NCBI GenBank assembly: GCA_018340375.1
Contig: JAFFJZ010000002.1
Span: 21,036,001 to 21,100,000, forward strand
DNA length: 64,000 nt
Reading direction: 5' to 3'
From: Gonatopus flavifemur
Taxonomy: Eukaryota > Arthropoda > Insecta > Hymenoptera > Dryinidae
The notes under the pieces are model-generated. The model saw only the letters and a program-made list of their open reading frames with translations, had not been told where the DNA came from and searched no databases. Shown here piece after piece: positions 49,011 to 62,469 of the stretch. The position numbers and the translations under genes were made by a program. Numbering within the stretch: the stretch's first letter is position 1; the number at the start of each line of letters is the position of its first letter.

Positions 49011-50568
49011 CAATGGTCTTCCGAGCACTTTCTACTCTACCGTACCAGCTCATAATGGATACATTGTATTCGTAAAAAATTCTTTTAAAACTCTTGTGCC
49101 ATCTGAGACGTTTTCCGTTCATCCTTCCATCCCGATTGGCTCAGAAAAAACATTCAATCAACCACATAATTTTTTTTCGAGAGAAAAAATGTGATACGGA
49201 CCATAATTTTAAAACATTGCGTTAACAATTCCTGCAATACATCTCTGACCATTGAACTGTATAATATACTGGAATGAGCACCATTCAAAAAATTTTCGTC
49301 AAAGAGAGAAAGTCGAGTACACTGTGCGAGAAAAAGAAGCAGATACCCTTTACACTCATCATCCCTTTTTAAGATGCATGTATTGAAAAGAAACAACGCT
49401 ATTTCATCTTGCATTTCACACTGACGAAAGATCTCTTCTTCCATCCTATTAGGAAATTTCGCCAGTGCTCTTCCCAGTTTATATAATTCAATGTCTCTGA
49501 CCGAATGTCCATTATTTGTGAAAATTTAGTAATTTCTAGTGAAGTGCCTGAAGCGACTAGTTTTCAGCCAATTATGGAGGTCATGATACGCTACCACAGA
49601 ACCCGACGAAAAGAACGTACTCTTGATTCCGGAACGTATCCCACGATTTTCGATGATGACAACCAGTGAACTCTGGTTGCCAGATTCATATTTATATCAC
49701 CGACAATGCGAAAAGAACGAAGAAACGACCCGTAGTTAGCGGAATGAAAATGGCTAATTGTCAAGCTCGTTGGTGCATCAGGTGAGCAATCGATAATCAA
49801 TCGTCAAAACCAATAAAATTATAAACATCAAGATGAACAGTGCTTGCTGGAAAATGACAACAAATGTTTTGAAAACATGATTTCGAGTGTTACAAAAAGG
49901 ATATTTTTATAATGTCCTTTCGGATCGAATTAACGGATTCTCACGCAGTGCATTAAAAATTCAGTGATTAGTTATATACGGTATTTCCCTTTATTCTTCG
50001 AGATGTTTACCATTCAGTTCAGAGATATCGTGTTTCTACGGTAGAACGTTTCAATCTTTCATTTCACAAATAATTAACCTCACACGGATGACAGCGCAAA
50101 TGGTGTACATTTTCTTTTACGTTCTTGTTCCCCCAACAGGATAATTTCTTCTAAAATCATATCATTCGTATATTTCCATCGCTACGTCCATACAGAAATT
50201 CATCCAAAAGTCCATTCGATTAGTTGTCTCAGCTATTTATTTTGCTTCTCCCTTTTTTCTCCGATTACTTTGTGCGGAAATAAATATAGATGCGGATCGG
50301 AAAATCTCGTCGTTTGTCGTCAACTTACGTACGTGTTGGTGAACAATATGCAAAGTTGCATCCCTTTAATACAAACGCTTGCGCGCGCCTTTCGGTATAA
50401 ACGTTTAGAATTAGCTGTAATGTCATCTTGAAGGCTATTCCTTGATAATTCACAAAGGGTTCACTCTTCCATGAAGTACAGCGCATGGGTACTTTCCAGG
50501 CGATACCATCTAGCATTTACCTTGCTAGAAGATTATTTGTGGTAGTGGAGTCCTGGTCTTACGAGAGT
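49011..50568. promoter_or_regulatory. Dlg5 upstream region and probable 5' UTR
   Basis: Largely unique sequence after the hairpin cluster and before the Dlg5 start, without inverted repeats. The frame leading to the start is open from 50446, after a TGA at 50443. The promoter should lie here or just upstream, but I cannot place a TATA box or transcription start. Confidence 0.4.
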
Positions 50569-53500
50569 ATGGCTTCTGGTGCATCTTCCTTGGACAGTGC
50601 TGGAAGCAGTGGTAAGTGTACATTCAAAATCATTTTTTCTTCTAGATAGATTTTGTCATACGCCGTGGTCGGTAAATTCATATAGTAGAGATCTTGTCCA
50701 CGCTGCTTGTTGTAATTACTGAATCGTTCAACTGTAAACAAATTTAATTACACGTTTGAGAAAGCTGATGAAAAAAGAAAAAAAAACAGTTGCTTTACAA
50801 CGATCGTTATCTATGATTTAAATAAAGGGATATTCGTTATTCTCAGAAAATTGATTTTCATTCTTTTAGGTTTGAAAATGAATAAAAATGAAAAGTGGTG
50901 AATCATGATGTTCGCATGCATGACCTCTCAAAGTTTCTTTCCTGGTGAAAGTTACTTGGATTTCTGATTATATTGTTCCATCTACCATGAAAAGTAGCAG
51001 TCGTTTATTAAAACAGCTTCATTATGATGCATTTAATTGAAATTATTATTCTTTTTTAAAAACTTATTAATTATATAATTTAATTAACATTTTTTTAATC
51101 TTCTCTTTTACAGATGGAGCTCTCAATATGGGTGAGAAATAAATTCTTTTAATTTATTATTTGGAACATCCTTCCATATCCAAATACTATTCAGTAATTT
51201 TTGACCAATCATTTTCAATATTTCGTTGATTTCAAATATCATGCAATTCATGACCATGCATGTGGATTCAAAGAACTTTCCTTGGTTTTGTTTTTTTGGA
51301 AAAAGATGTGAGATGAATTTTTGGAAACTTTTTGTTTTTCTTTTCCTTTGGAAACGTATATTTCCATGCATGGCATGCAGAGAGGGATGGAGGAGGCTAT
51401 GGCAATGTCGGAAATCCTGGTAGCGGTCCCGAATGTCGTAGCGATTACGATGGTTTACAGGCACAATGCGATCAAGCCATGCACCAACTTCAATTACTTA
51501 GGCATAAACATTCTGACACTATGAGACGGTTTGTTTTTGTTTATTCCTTTTTTCATTTGAATGCATTTTTATCCATTTTATTTTGATCTATTGTACGTAG
51601 ACATTGTGGATTTCACATTACGGCAATCTTCTTCCTTATAGATGTGAACATACTATGAAGGAACTGGAATATTATAGAGGACAACACATAGCAGTCATGA
51701 ATCAATTAGAAGCCACATCGCAAGAGAGCTCTGCATTGCGGGGGAAATACGGTGATTTGGTGAATGATAAGCAAAGATTGGATCGCGAGGTGCAAGCACT
51801 CCAAAAAGAAGTCACAGAATTAAGATGTCAGAACCAGGAGGTAATGGTTTCTGAGTCGGGCAACAGCGATGCCATGAATCAGCACTATCTATCCACGCTT
51901 CGCAAATATGAGGCAGTCAAAGATGAATATGATGCTCTTAGAAAACGATATGATGATTTGATAGCGTCGCATTCGTCTGCTGTCAATAAAGTAAGAATAA
52001 ACATTTGATAGTTGGTGTAACGACTCTAATAATGTAAAAATATTCAATTTTCTTCTCTTTGAATGATTCTAGTTGGAGTTAGCCCAGGAGGAGGCAGCAA
52101 GATTGAAAAAACAGTACGAAGAAGTGGTTCAAGAACGTAATAGTGCCGTTCATGAGCGAAACGGATTGAAACAACAATGCACCGCCGCCATAAGACAATG
52201 GGATATCGCTCTCAGGGAGAAAAATGAATACCGGGAAGCTCTTGCCAAGGTACAGCAACAACATGAAGAAGCAGTGAAGGAAATTAATCAAGCAATGCTT
52301 TTGCGTATGAAAGCCAGTAAAGATATCAAACGATTAACGGAAGAGAGGAATGGAGCGTTACAAGAGTACAGTTTGATAATGGGAGAAAGAGATACCGTAC
52401 ACAAAGAAATGGAGAAACTGGGAGACGATCTTACGCAGGCTTACGCAAAAATCACGCATCTTGAAAACCAAAATAAACAGCTTGTCGAAGAAGTGAGTTT
52501 ACAACCAACATTTTTTTTTACATGCATATACTCTATCATTTAATTCAATCTTGTTTTCCTTCCACAGAAAAAAGCTCTATCGTACCAAATAGAAACGCTG
52601 AGACGTGAAATATCATCTGCTCTTCAAGATCGTGACGAAGCTTTGAAACAATGCAATGAATTGCGTCAGAAATTTGGCGATTATTCGGAAGGATCTAACA
52701 GAGATTACAAAAATCGTTTGGAATTGCATTCCTACAATCGCGAAAGAGATAACTCCAACAAGGAGGCAGGAAGAGAAACGAACACGAGAGATTATGCGAA
52801 AAGGGAAAAAGAACGTATGGATAATTTGGATCAAGCGAATTTGGAATTGGATAAACTTAGGAAGTCTGTGGATACGCTACAAGCGGAGTTGGAGGAAGCC
52901 ATTCAAGAAGCTGAAGTATCCAAACGAAGAAGAGATTGGGCTTTCAGCGAGAGAGATAAAATAGTATTAGAAAGAGAGAGCATAAGAAGTATATGCGACA
53001 GATTGAGAAAAGAGCGAGATCGTGCTGTTAGCGAGTTAGCGGGAGCGTTGCGTGATTCCGATGATATAAAGAAACAACGAAACGAGGCGTCGAAGGAATT
53101 GAAAGATTTAAAAGAAAAGATAGAATTGGGTGATCATGCTTTGAGAACAAGTCAATTTGGTCCAGGTTTGACTCATGACGCCCCAATCGATGCCGAAGTT
53201 AACGAATGGGAAATAACTACGGTTCATCTGGATCTTGGTAGACTTTGTCTCGATTCGGATCATGATCTTGGTCTCATGTTGGTAGGGGGTCGTGACAATC
53301 CGTATTATCCAAACGATACCGGAGTTTATGTGGCGCAAGTGACACAGGGAAGCGCGGTGGATGGCAAATTGAGAGTCAACGATTGTATTTTAAGGGTGAA
53401 TAACGTTGACTGTTCGTCAGTATCGACTCGCGTTATACTTGAAACATTACGCTCGTGTACAGTTGGTCCTGCGACTTTGACGGTACGAAGACGTCGATTG

Positions 53501-56500
53501 AATAGAAGATCGTTAAGGACGACACAGTTGCCCGTAGGCTCTGTACCTCATGGAATCGCTTTGGAGCTTGGAATTTATATTTCAAAAATAGCACCTGGAA
53601 GTTTAGCTGCCAAGGATGGAAATTTAGCTGTTGGAGATCGTGTTCTGAACATCAACAGTAAACCGATGGACGGAATTACATCGACTCACGAAGCTATGGC
53701 CATTTTGAATGACACAAGCACGGATGTTCTAACAATCACAACTTTGAAGGGAATTCCACTCCCTTCGACTTCGAGTTCTGAAACTATGGGTATGGATCAC
53801 GGTAATTTTGGATCGGAAAAACAAAAAATGGTGAACAGCTGTTCACAAACTGAACAAGAAAGATTAATGCTGAAGACTACGTCGGAAGATTACGAGAGAA
53901 GGTACATAGCATCAAACTTCGGCGATAGAAGCGTTTATAAAGTATCGAAATCGGTAAGCGGAGAAAAACCAAGTGGTATCAGCAACGCTTGGGAAAATTT
54001 GAGGGAAAAAATTGACATCGTGAGAGGACGCAAACATAGCAAAGATCGCGAGGAAAAGAAGAAGAGACATCGAAATTCCAGCCCCAATACGTTTGAACAA
54101 GAGCAAGACGCCATAGCTGAATTGGATTCTGTTATAGAGAGTTATCACAAAAAAGCAAGCAATGGGGTTTTGAAGCGAAGTAAACGTCGTGGAACTGAAA
54201 AAATCGAGAAAAATGGTGGTACTTGGCCCAAAGCTAGAGGCGTTCCTTCGATACAAAATGGCACGGGTACGATTCTGCATCGTAAAACGAAAGAAAGACT
54301 TCCCCTGAGCGTTATTCTTCCACCGCCGTCCAGTCAACCTCCGAGATACGAAAGTAATCATTATAATCGCATTTCCAATCCCATCCCCTTGGCCACTTTT
54401 TCCAACGTGAGCAATCGGCACACAGTATATAAAGCGATGGAAACTCCTTTACCGAGTATCAGTAAATCCGGTCAACTGTTTAGTCAGAAGTCATTTGTGC
54501 CAGCTGTACAATTCAAAGACATACCGATCGATAAAAAACCATCGATCAACGATTTGGAGAATACGGAAAACAGACTTGGCTCTGCGTTGACTCCGTCCGA
54601 AACCAGTATTGATTTTTCATTGAAGTCGGGTAACGCTGGCAGAGATTTGGATTATTACACGAAGAAAAGACCGCAGAAATATGCACCGAGCAATGATCCT
54701 CAGAATCAAGTAGACACATTACAACACAACAGAGCTCATTCTCAACTTTATTCTCAAATTGGTACATCGACGTCCTCGACTGTCAGTAGTCCAAGACAGC
54801 AGCTTGCCGGTAATATCTCGTTTCCTCCGTACACTCATTTGCATTCGCATCCACATCAGCAAAACTCTTTACCCTCGAGATATCCGTCCCCACCTTCTTT
54901 ACCATCTGCACAATCCGGCGAATCGATAGGTCTTCCCGATGCACGATCGTTTTGTTTCGAACCTCCGTACAGTCCAGGCCCGCAAAGTGGATTCGGTCAC
55001 CTGCACACACCCTCCGTAGACTTGCACTATCACAAATCCCGAGTCGTTCCAATTGGTCAAGCCTATGACGTCCCGAGTTATACTCACGGTTACGAGGGTG
55101 GAACGTTTCCAAGGAAGAAGGAGAACCCGCGATTTCGAATACCTTCGAACCCAAGCGTCACTTCCAAAAGCAGCGCGGGCAAATTGTCAACGGGAAGCAT
55201 CGAAAGAACTTCGGAGAGAGGCAGCCCGATGCCAACGTTTCACGTAGAGGTATTAAGTCCAGGAACAGGTGGTACCAGCAACAGCAGCGGCGGTGGCGTA
55301 GTTCGCGGTAATAACGGCAATAAACGTGCAAGCATGCCTGATTATTGTTATCTGCAACCTAGACCAGCACCTGGTGAATTGCGTAGAGTTCATATAGACA
55401 AGTCGGTCGAGCCTCTTGGGATACAGATCTCTTGTCTCGAAAGTGGTGGGGTTTTCGTCTCTACGGTAAGCGAGCACAGTCTCGCGTCTCAGGTTGGATT
55501 ACAAATTGGCGATCAGCTTCTTGAAGTTTGTGGTATTAACATGAGGAGTGCCACTTATCAATTGGCTGCTAATGTTTTACGTCAATGCGGTAATTCCATA
55601 ACAATGTTGGTCCAGTATAGTCCCGACAGTGAGTATTACGTTAAATGTGACTTTGCACTCTTTATTGCGTAAAAAATACATTCGTTTATCGTTCATTATA
55701 AGGCATCTTGAAATGTTTATGCATGTTTTGCTTATGAATGAAAAGTATAGTAAAATTCCCATAGTAAATTTTGACAAAACGGCTACGAAAAGAAAGTAAT
55801 CATCTCTCAATGATGTTTGTTTTGAATTTTTAGAATATAACGAATTGGAAGGTTCGGCATCATCGACTGGTTCGGAAGCTGATGCAGGTGAAGTTGGTGG
55901 AAGCCGGAGTGGGTCGCCGACTCCTTGCAACAGCCCCGAAGCTCCACGGAAAACCGTTATCGAATCTTTGGATACATCCGAACCAGAGCGCGATGCCCCG
56001 AGTTTGAACAATGTACCAATTACCATGAGAGGAGAGAGAGATATCAGAAACTCCGCTTCTCTCGAGGTGAATAACATTACACTGGAAATTTTTGTAAGTA
56101 TCGGAATGGGATAAAACATCATGTGCTTATGTGACAGGTGAGGAATACACAGGAGAGAGAACGAGACATAAGAAATTCTGCATCCCTTGACATCAATATC
56201 AGAAAACCAGAACTTCGAAGCTCAGCTACCCTCGACAACATGCGAAACTCGGCGACTCTCGATAATCTTCGTGGTACGGGTAACACTTTGACTCGTTCAC
56301 AAATAAATCAGGCAGCAACAACATTGCAACGACAAAACGCCACCGTGAGAAGTCCAACTCAAGATGAACAAAATAACAAAGCTCCTCCAACGAACGAACC
56401 TAGATACTTGTTCATTGAAACTAGAAAGTGCTCGAATCTGGGGATATCTCTCGTAGGAGGCAATGGTGTTGGAATATTCGTTCATTCCGTACAGCCCGGT

Positions 56501-59500
56501 TGTTTAGCCGAAGAAGCTGGCTTATGTACAGGGGATCGGATATTGGAATACAATGGCGTTGATCTTCGCCAAGCAACCGCTGAACAAGCTGCTCTTGAAT
56601 TAGCCAGACCCGCTGATAAAGTTACCCTCATTGCTCAATATATGATCGAAAGATACAATGAAGTCAAAGATAAACCTGGAGATAGTTTTTATGTCAAAGC
56701 AATGTTCGATCGTGTTGGTGATGTTGGTGATAGTCTGCAGTTGAGATTCAATAAAGATGATATCTTGTACGTTGATAATACCATGTTCAATGGGACACCT
56801 GGACATTGGAGAGCTTGGCTCGTTGACGCTACTGGACGCAGACAGACTTGCGGAATTATTCCAAGTAAATTCAAGTAAGTTCTCATTATCCTTTTGAAAT
56901 ATTAAATAATACATAGAGGGGATTGATTATAGTAAGTGAGGTAAAAAGAAGTAAACAAGTAAAAGGTATTGATAGTTTATATTGAAAAGTTTAGTCATTC
57001 GAAGCATTGTGCTTGATGAAGCGAAAGAATCATTAGAAATCCTTCTTCCATATTGTTGAACTTGTTCGAATCTATTGAGTGAATTTATTTTATAAAGCAT
57101 AAATTTCATTGCTACTTTGTTTTTTGTGTATCCCCCTTTCAGAGTCGAAGAGGAATTGCTTTTGAGACGATCCTTAGGTGATCTAGAGACTGATACCGGT
57201 AGACGTAGCAATACTAGTGCAAGGAGAAGCTTTTTCCGTCGAAAAAAACATCAACGTTCTTCCAGTAGAGATAGTAAAGAGTTGTCACATCTTACCGGTG
57301 TAAATCTTGGCTGGTATAGTGATAGCGGTACTTTAAACGAAGAAAGTCTTCCAGCGAGCTATCAACGTGTAGAGAGACTCGATTGTAAGTTTTATAACTT
57401 TTCTGTGGTTCTTAGTTGTAATTCGATTTAATAAAAATCATTTACTCTCATCGTTGAGAGGAATATTTTCTCAAAATTTTCTTATAAATATAAAATAAAC
57501 TATGAATAAGAATAACCACAATGAGATATAACAATGTTAATATTTCACAAAAAGAAGGATAAAAATACTTAAATTTATCAATACTTCAATTTATTCAAAA
57601 GACTTTTTTTTATTGCTGTTCGAATAATGTTATGAATTATTTTATATTATGGACTCCTATTTTGCCGCGGGTTATGTTACATTTTCATTATTTCAGATCA
57701 ATTCAGATGATTCATTCATTTTTTGAGCAAATAATCATTAATTTTCATTCTCTTTGACCTACTCTCTTTGACATGCACGTGCGCACGTGTCCACTCATCC
57801 ATCTATTCTTTTCACCTTGTAGCACATGCTTTTATATCTACTTCATTTTCTGTCCTGCTCTCTCCTTCAGCTTGTTGTACTGTATATTTTGTATTGTATA
57901 CTTTCTACATTATTTTCATTCTCTTTTATATCATAAGGTTGCTTATTTTTTTTACTTTTTTTACTTTTTTCACTTTTATTTTTCTCAATACAATTATTTG
58001 TAACATTTTCCTATGTTTTCCGCATTTGTCTTCCCTTTCTAAAATATTCAATCTTTGTTCGATTCCTCATTTAAACTCAGACAGTGTGATATTTATTTTC
58101 TTTTTCTCTATTCGGTGTAATCGGGGTTGAATATCAATTGAGTGATAAAAAAGCGTTCGTACGTTCAATAAAATGATGCAATATTAGTATTGATACTAAA
58201 AATATTTCCAATAAGTAAATATTCACATTTTGAACCACATTAACCAAAGCAGTCAGCAAAAACGATAAAAATAACTCATCCAGATATCAGCAATAAATCG
58301 GTCAAATCGTCCATTAAATCCAACAAATCCACTAAATAAACGATAATGTAAGAAAAAAATCCAAGTTCTCGAAAATTTCACTATTTTTAATCATTCAAAA
58401 AGAAAATTCACAACATGTATTAATTATATTATTTTTTGTTATTATTATGATAGATCCTGCGTTAAGGCCTTTGCTGATCATTGGACCGCTAAACGAATGC
58501 GTTGCAACAAAACTTTTACAAGAATATCCAAGGGAGTTCACTAGGTGCCTTCCAGAAGCAATGCATTGTTCGCAAGCAACATTAGAGCAAGGCTTACGTG
58601 ATTCACTTTACGTAGATTATAGGAAAAAAGGCAGTTATTTTGAATGCACAACGGTCCGAGCTGTGAAAGATATATGCGAGAAGGTGGTGTATATTTTATG
58701 TTTCTTTTTTCAATATCTACAAAATATCAAGGAAATTGATGTGTATCTGTCTCATTCGGATTAGTAGAATAATCGTTTTTTGAGATGTTTGTTTTTTTCT
58801 TATCCTGTTTATTAAGAAATAATATTCAAAATCTATGCTTATGATCTTAGGAAAGTGTAGACACACTTTGAATCGCCATACAATAAAAGAGAATGATAGA
58901 TTTCCATTAACTCGGCAATTGGTTTTTCAGTTAGAAATGTCTTAAAATAAGCGTTATAATTACTTATAGAAGTGAGAATCTTCTGACTTTGAAAATCCGG
59001 GAGGTTTCTAAGGGGCGTCAAGGTGAAAACTAGCAGCATTAAGAGATATTTATTCCAAACTATTCAAAAGTGCTTCAATAAAATCAAAATATTACTCTGT
59101 ACAGCAATTCTTTAGTGCATGTAGAATTGCTGTACAGAGCGATATTTTGATTTCATCACAAAATTTTCGGATTATTTGAAATGAACGATTTGGTTAGTGT
59201 CTTGAATAATTTTATATGCATAAATTAACACAAATTATGAACAAATCATAAAAGTTTTGGAAATTGTGTAAGTGCGGCAGCGTTAAAATCCATTTGAGTT
59301 TATGCTCCCTAGATTCATGTGAGACGTTTTAAAGTATTTTGAAAGATTCATAATCGCACAACTTACGCGCGCGTTTGAGTTTGTTATGCTCCGATAAGCA
59401 AACATCTCAGACCCGCAATAATGCATGTTTTTTTATTTCGTTCAAACGCATTGAAAGAATAGAAACTTTCACGTACCTTTCAGAGATAGTAAGAGCTTTC

Positions 59501-59819
59501 TGATCATCTCACGTAAAAAAAGATTAATTAAATTGCGGAATGATGAAATTTGATCAAAGAAGCTAAATTTCAAAATGCAATGGTTCATTTTTGTTACAGA
59601 ACACTCATTGTATCTTGGACGTGTCCCTCGCTTCCATCGAACGACTGCATCGGCATCAAATTTATCCCATTGTTTGTTTGATTAAGTTCAAAAGCACAAA
59701 ACAGATCAAGGAAGTTAAAGATTCCAGATACCCAAGTGATAAAGTCAGTGCCAAGGCAGCCAAAGAAATGTACGAGCACGCACTCAAACTGGAGGCGGAG
59801 TACAGACATTTTATTACTG
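50569..59819 (+). CDS. Dlg5: Discs large 5 (Dlg5) MAGUK scaffold, partial at 3' end
   Basis: Membrane-associated guanylate-kinase-like scaffold for cell polarity, adhesion and junctions. Exons: 50569-50611, 51114-51131, 51381-51528, 51642-51990, 52073-52492, 52568-55628, 55834-56066, 56138-56874, 57143-57384, 58454-58683, 59600-59819. Phases agree throughout, giving about 1,900 residues. Order: coiled coil (about 75-530, with RRDWAFSERDKIVLERESIR), PDZ1 (540-637), PDZ2 (640-721), a long low-complexity Ser/Pro-rich linker, PDZ3 (1264-1344), PDZ4 (1512-1592), SH3 (1600-1670) and guanylate-kinase-like domain (from about 1750). The kinase domain begins LRPLLIIGPL, without a P-loop GxxGxGK, as expected for a non-catalytic MAGUK. 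Start: ATG at 50569 has A at -3 and G at +4. An in-frame ATG at 50485 is a weaker alternative; a TGA at 50443 lies upstream of both. The final exon, after EYRHFITG, is past the window. No N-terminal CARD-like region is visible. Confidence 0.95.
59080..59154 (+). ncRNA. Pre-miRNA-like hairpin in Dlg5 intron (candidate)
   Basis: Arms of 30 nt, AAATCAAAATATTACTCTGT.. and ..ACAGAGCGATATTTTGATTT, pair with only two mismatches around a loop of about 14 nt. Size and shape fit an animal pre-miRNA in the sense strand of the Dlg5 transcript. A short MITE relic would look the same; I do not recognise a known miRNA. Confidence 0.35.
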
Positions 59820-59958
59820 GTAAGATATTAAACATTCTTTTATTACATATTTTCATCATTGAATTTGCACGTTTATAAGAAACAATAAGTTTCTCTTAAA
59901 AGAGGTTTTTATGAAAATCAACGAATGATTTTAAGTATACAATTTGAAATGATTTCCA

Positions 59959-60190
59959 CACTGAGAGAAGAAAAATAGTAGATAAGTAGTGATAGTTAGA
60001 AAAGGATTCAACTATGAATAGTCAGCTGCCCACTCAGCACAAATATCGCAGTTATATTGCTGCAATATCCCAAATAGTGTTTTTTTTTTCATCCCAACTA
60101 TGAAATATTGTATGAAATTATTTCCTATCAATCATAGTTGATTTCTTTTTCAAGTACTTCACAGTAATTCCGACTAGTCGTCTCTCAGTG
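59959..60190. repeat. Repeat with CACTGAGAG ends in last Dlg5 intron
   Basis: Starts CACTGAGAGAAGAAAAATAG and ends CGACTAGTCGTCTCTCAGTG. Interior pairing (TTCAACTATGA with TCATAGTTGA) is weak. No matching target duplication. Confidence 0.5.
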
Positions 60191-61587
60191 TGCATTGCAA
60201 AATAGTGAAAATAACAACAGTCGCAATGCTCTTCATTTGAATATAGGTTTGGATTAAAAACAGCACCTCGAGAGGTGATTCACAATCGAATTCTGTAATT
60301 TGATGACAGTTTCTGAATCAGTTCTAGTAAAACTCCGTTGGAAGAATCGTTTCTTTTGATTGAATTATTGTTTTCTGTCTATGCTTGGAGACCACCCCTA
60401 ACGTTCAGAGGGTAGCTTCTAACCTTGAATCCTCACCACACTATCACCGAAATATAAAAATACGTATCGATTATTTTTCGATTTTCTACAAGTATGCAAA
60501 CTTACATTAAAATCGGTGAGTCTCCTTGTAAGTAAAATCCTTTTGCAAATTTTTTTATAGCCAAATACAGTGTTTTCTTTTTTCTGAGGAAAAACATTCC
60601 TAATGTTGAGCGAAATTCAGACGGCATGAATCCAAAAAATGCGGATATAAATCAAAAATAGGCGTTTTCTCAATTTCTTTGTGCAATTTGAGTACTTTTT
60701 TGGTTTTTGTCAAATAGGGGCTTTGAACGTCAAATTTTATGAAAGTATTCTACAAGAAAAAGTACAAAAGTAATTGAGGCTGCCCATCCCTAATAAAAAA
60801 TACAATATTTTGTCCAGTGTGAGCCAATTTTACTATTTTGATGTTTCTCAAATTTATTAATTACAAACCACTTGTGTACACTGGAAACTCAATTTCGTAG
60901 ATTGAAAGGAACTTTTCTTTCCCTTCATTCTAATCAATCTTTTTTTCAATGGAAAAAAAATTCACTTGAATGGGAACAGTTTTGATCAGATTGGAACGAA
61001 AAATTCTCAAATTAAAACAGAAATACAATTCTTCTTGAATTCGATGAATGTGATTTCAATTCAATGAAAAATTTCTCCATTGAAATGAATTATTTTTCCC
61101 ATCGGGCAGAAGATTTCTCAGAATGAGGGCAAAGAAATTTTCTTCAGGTTTGAGAAATTGGTCGCTCCGCGTAGTTGAAAAAAAAAACATTATTAACAGG
61201 TTTTTGAAATGTGTTGATCGAAGTCACACTCGTTAATAATATATAGTGCATCGAATTCACACTTGCAAGAATTTGCACTTTGATGTTTTTATTCAAAATA
61301 GTATCTCTTACATACTGAACGCAGAAAAACAGTGGAATATCTTGGACGAACAAAATATTCTCACAGTTGAATTCTCGTGAACTTCAATGGAAGCAAGTCT
61401 GACAAGCAATTGTTAATCATCTTGATGAATAAGTAAAATCTACAATCGAACAAAATTTAGAAAAAACACTTCAATCAGTTGGGTTTTACTGTGAAATCAA
61501 GCCACGCGAAAGGGCCAAAAGTGCATCATTTTGGAATCTTCGGTTCAGAATTAATCTATACGCTTTTTTAGTTTTATATTTAGAGCG

Positions 61588-62293
61588 TCACTCCTTATAG
61601 GATTTTATGAGAAAAAAAGTATACAATTCAAAACTTCGTTCTTCAAAGTTTTGTTTTAGCAACTCATAGTATATAACACCCTTTTGGGCCCACCAGATAC
61701 ACGGCATGATCTTTGAACCATGAATATTCCTCTTTGGTGTCGATGTTGAAGTCGATGGCAACGATTGACCGGGAATAGCATAGTATTTTCTTTTCTTGGG
61801 GTTATCGTAGAATATCCATTTCTCATCTTCTGTCACAATCCGATGTGAGAACCCCTTTCTTCGTTGTCTTTGAATCAGCTGCTCGCAAGTGAAAAATCGC
61901 CGTTCAATGTCTCTAGGCTTTGAGTCATAAGGCACCCAATTGCCTTGCTTTTGGACCATGCCCATGGATTGTAATCGTACGGAAACTGCTTGTTGCGTAA
62001 CTTCTAATGATTCCGCAAGCTCCTGTTGCGTTTGACTCTGATCTTCGTCGAGTAAAGCCTCCAATTCCTCGTTTTCGAATTTTTGTGGTTGTCCCGAGCG
62101 AGGCTTGTCTTCGACACTGAAATCGCCATTCTCAAAACGTCGAAACCATTCCTTACATGATTTATCAGTTGGAGCATTGTCACCATAAACTTCCACAAGC
62201 ATTCGATGGGCTTCAGCTGCACTTTTTTTTCCAATGAAAACAGAAAACTAGCACCTCCCGCAAATGCTGCTTAGTTAAAACGAAATTTGACAT
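61588..62293 (-). pseudogene. Mariner transposase, frameshifted, mutated and truncated
   Basis: DNA-transposase relic of the mariner family, antisense within the last visible Dlg5 intron. It starts at ATG 62293 with MSNFVLTKQHLREVL and the HTH half, then CKEWFRRFENGDF, TQQELAESLEVTQQAVSVRL and GNWVPYDSKPRD. A run of eight A residues (T run at 62223-62230) shifts the frame near codon 24; the main open frame runs 62202-61588. The first catalytic Asp is present in TEDEKWIFYDNP, but the second position reads IWWAQKG where the family has IWWDQKG. After YYELL (near 61660) the homology stops, so the third catalytic Asp (HDNARPH region) is absent. Three independent lesions mean no active enzyme. Clear terminal inverted repeats were not found. 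Confidence 0.9.
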
Positions 62294-62469
62294 ACTTCAC
62301 TGAGTAAAAATCGGGATTCTAGAAGGAAATCGGAGTGATATCAACTGAATATTATTCAAAGGTGTCTAACCTCTCTGAAACAATTGAAATCGGTTGTGAC
62401 TATGGAACATTCGTGAGAGCGAGAGTCATCTTTTCAAACCGAACCAACTAATTTGTACTCCCAATAAAC

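Noticed and set aside
50485..50568. Upstream in-frame ATG for Dlg5
   Set aside because: Its context is weaker (C at -3) than ATG 50569 and the extra 28 residues show no family similarity; kept only as an alternative.
53912..54421. 169-codon minus-strand frame inside Dlg5
   Set aside because: It lies entirely opposite the large Dlg5 exon 6, whose PDZ and linker coding is certain; it is a shadow frame.
57768..58130. 120-codon Phe/Ile/Ser-rich frame in a Dlg5 intron
   Set aside because: It comes from a pyrimidine-rich tract within an intron bounded by phased exons; low complexity, no domain.
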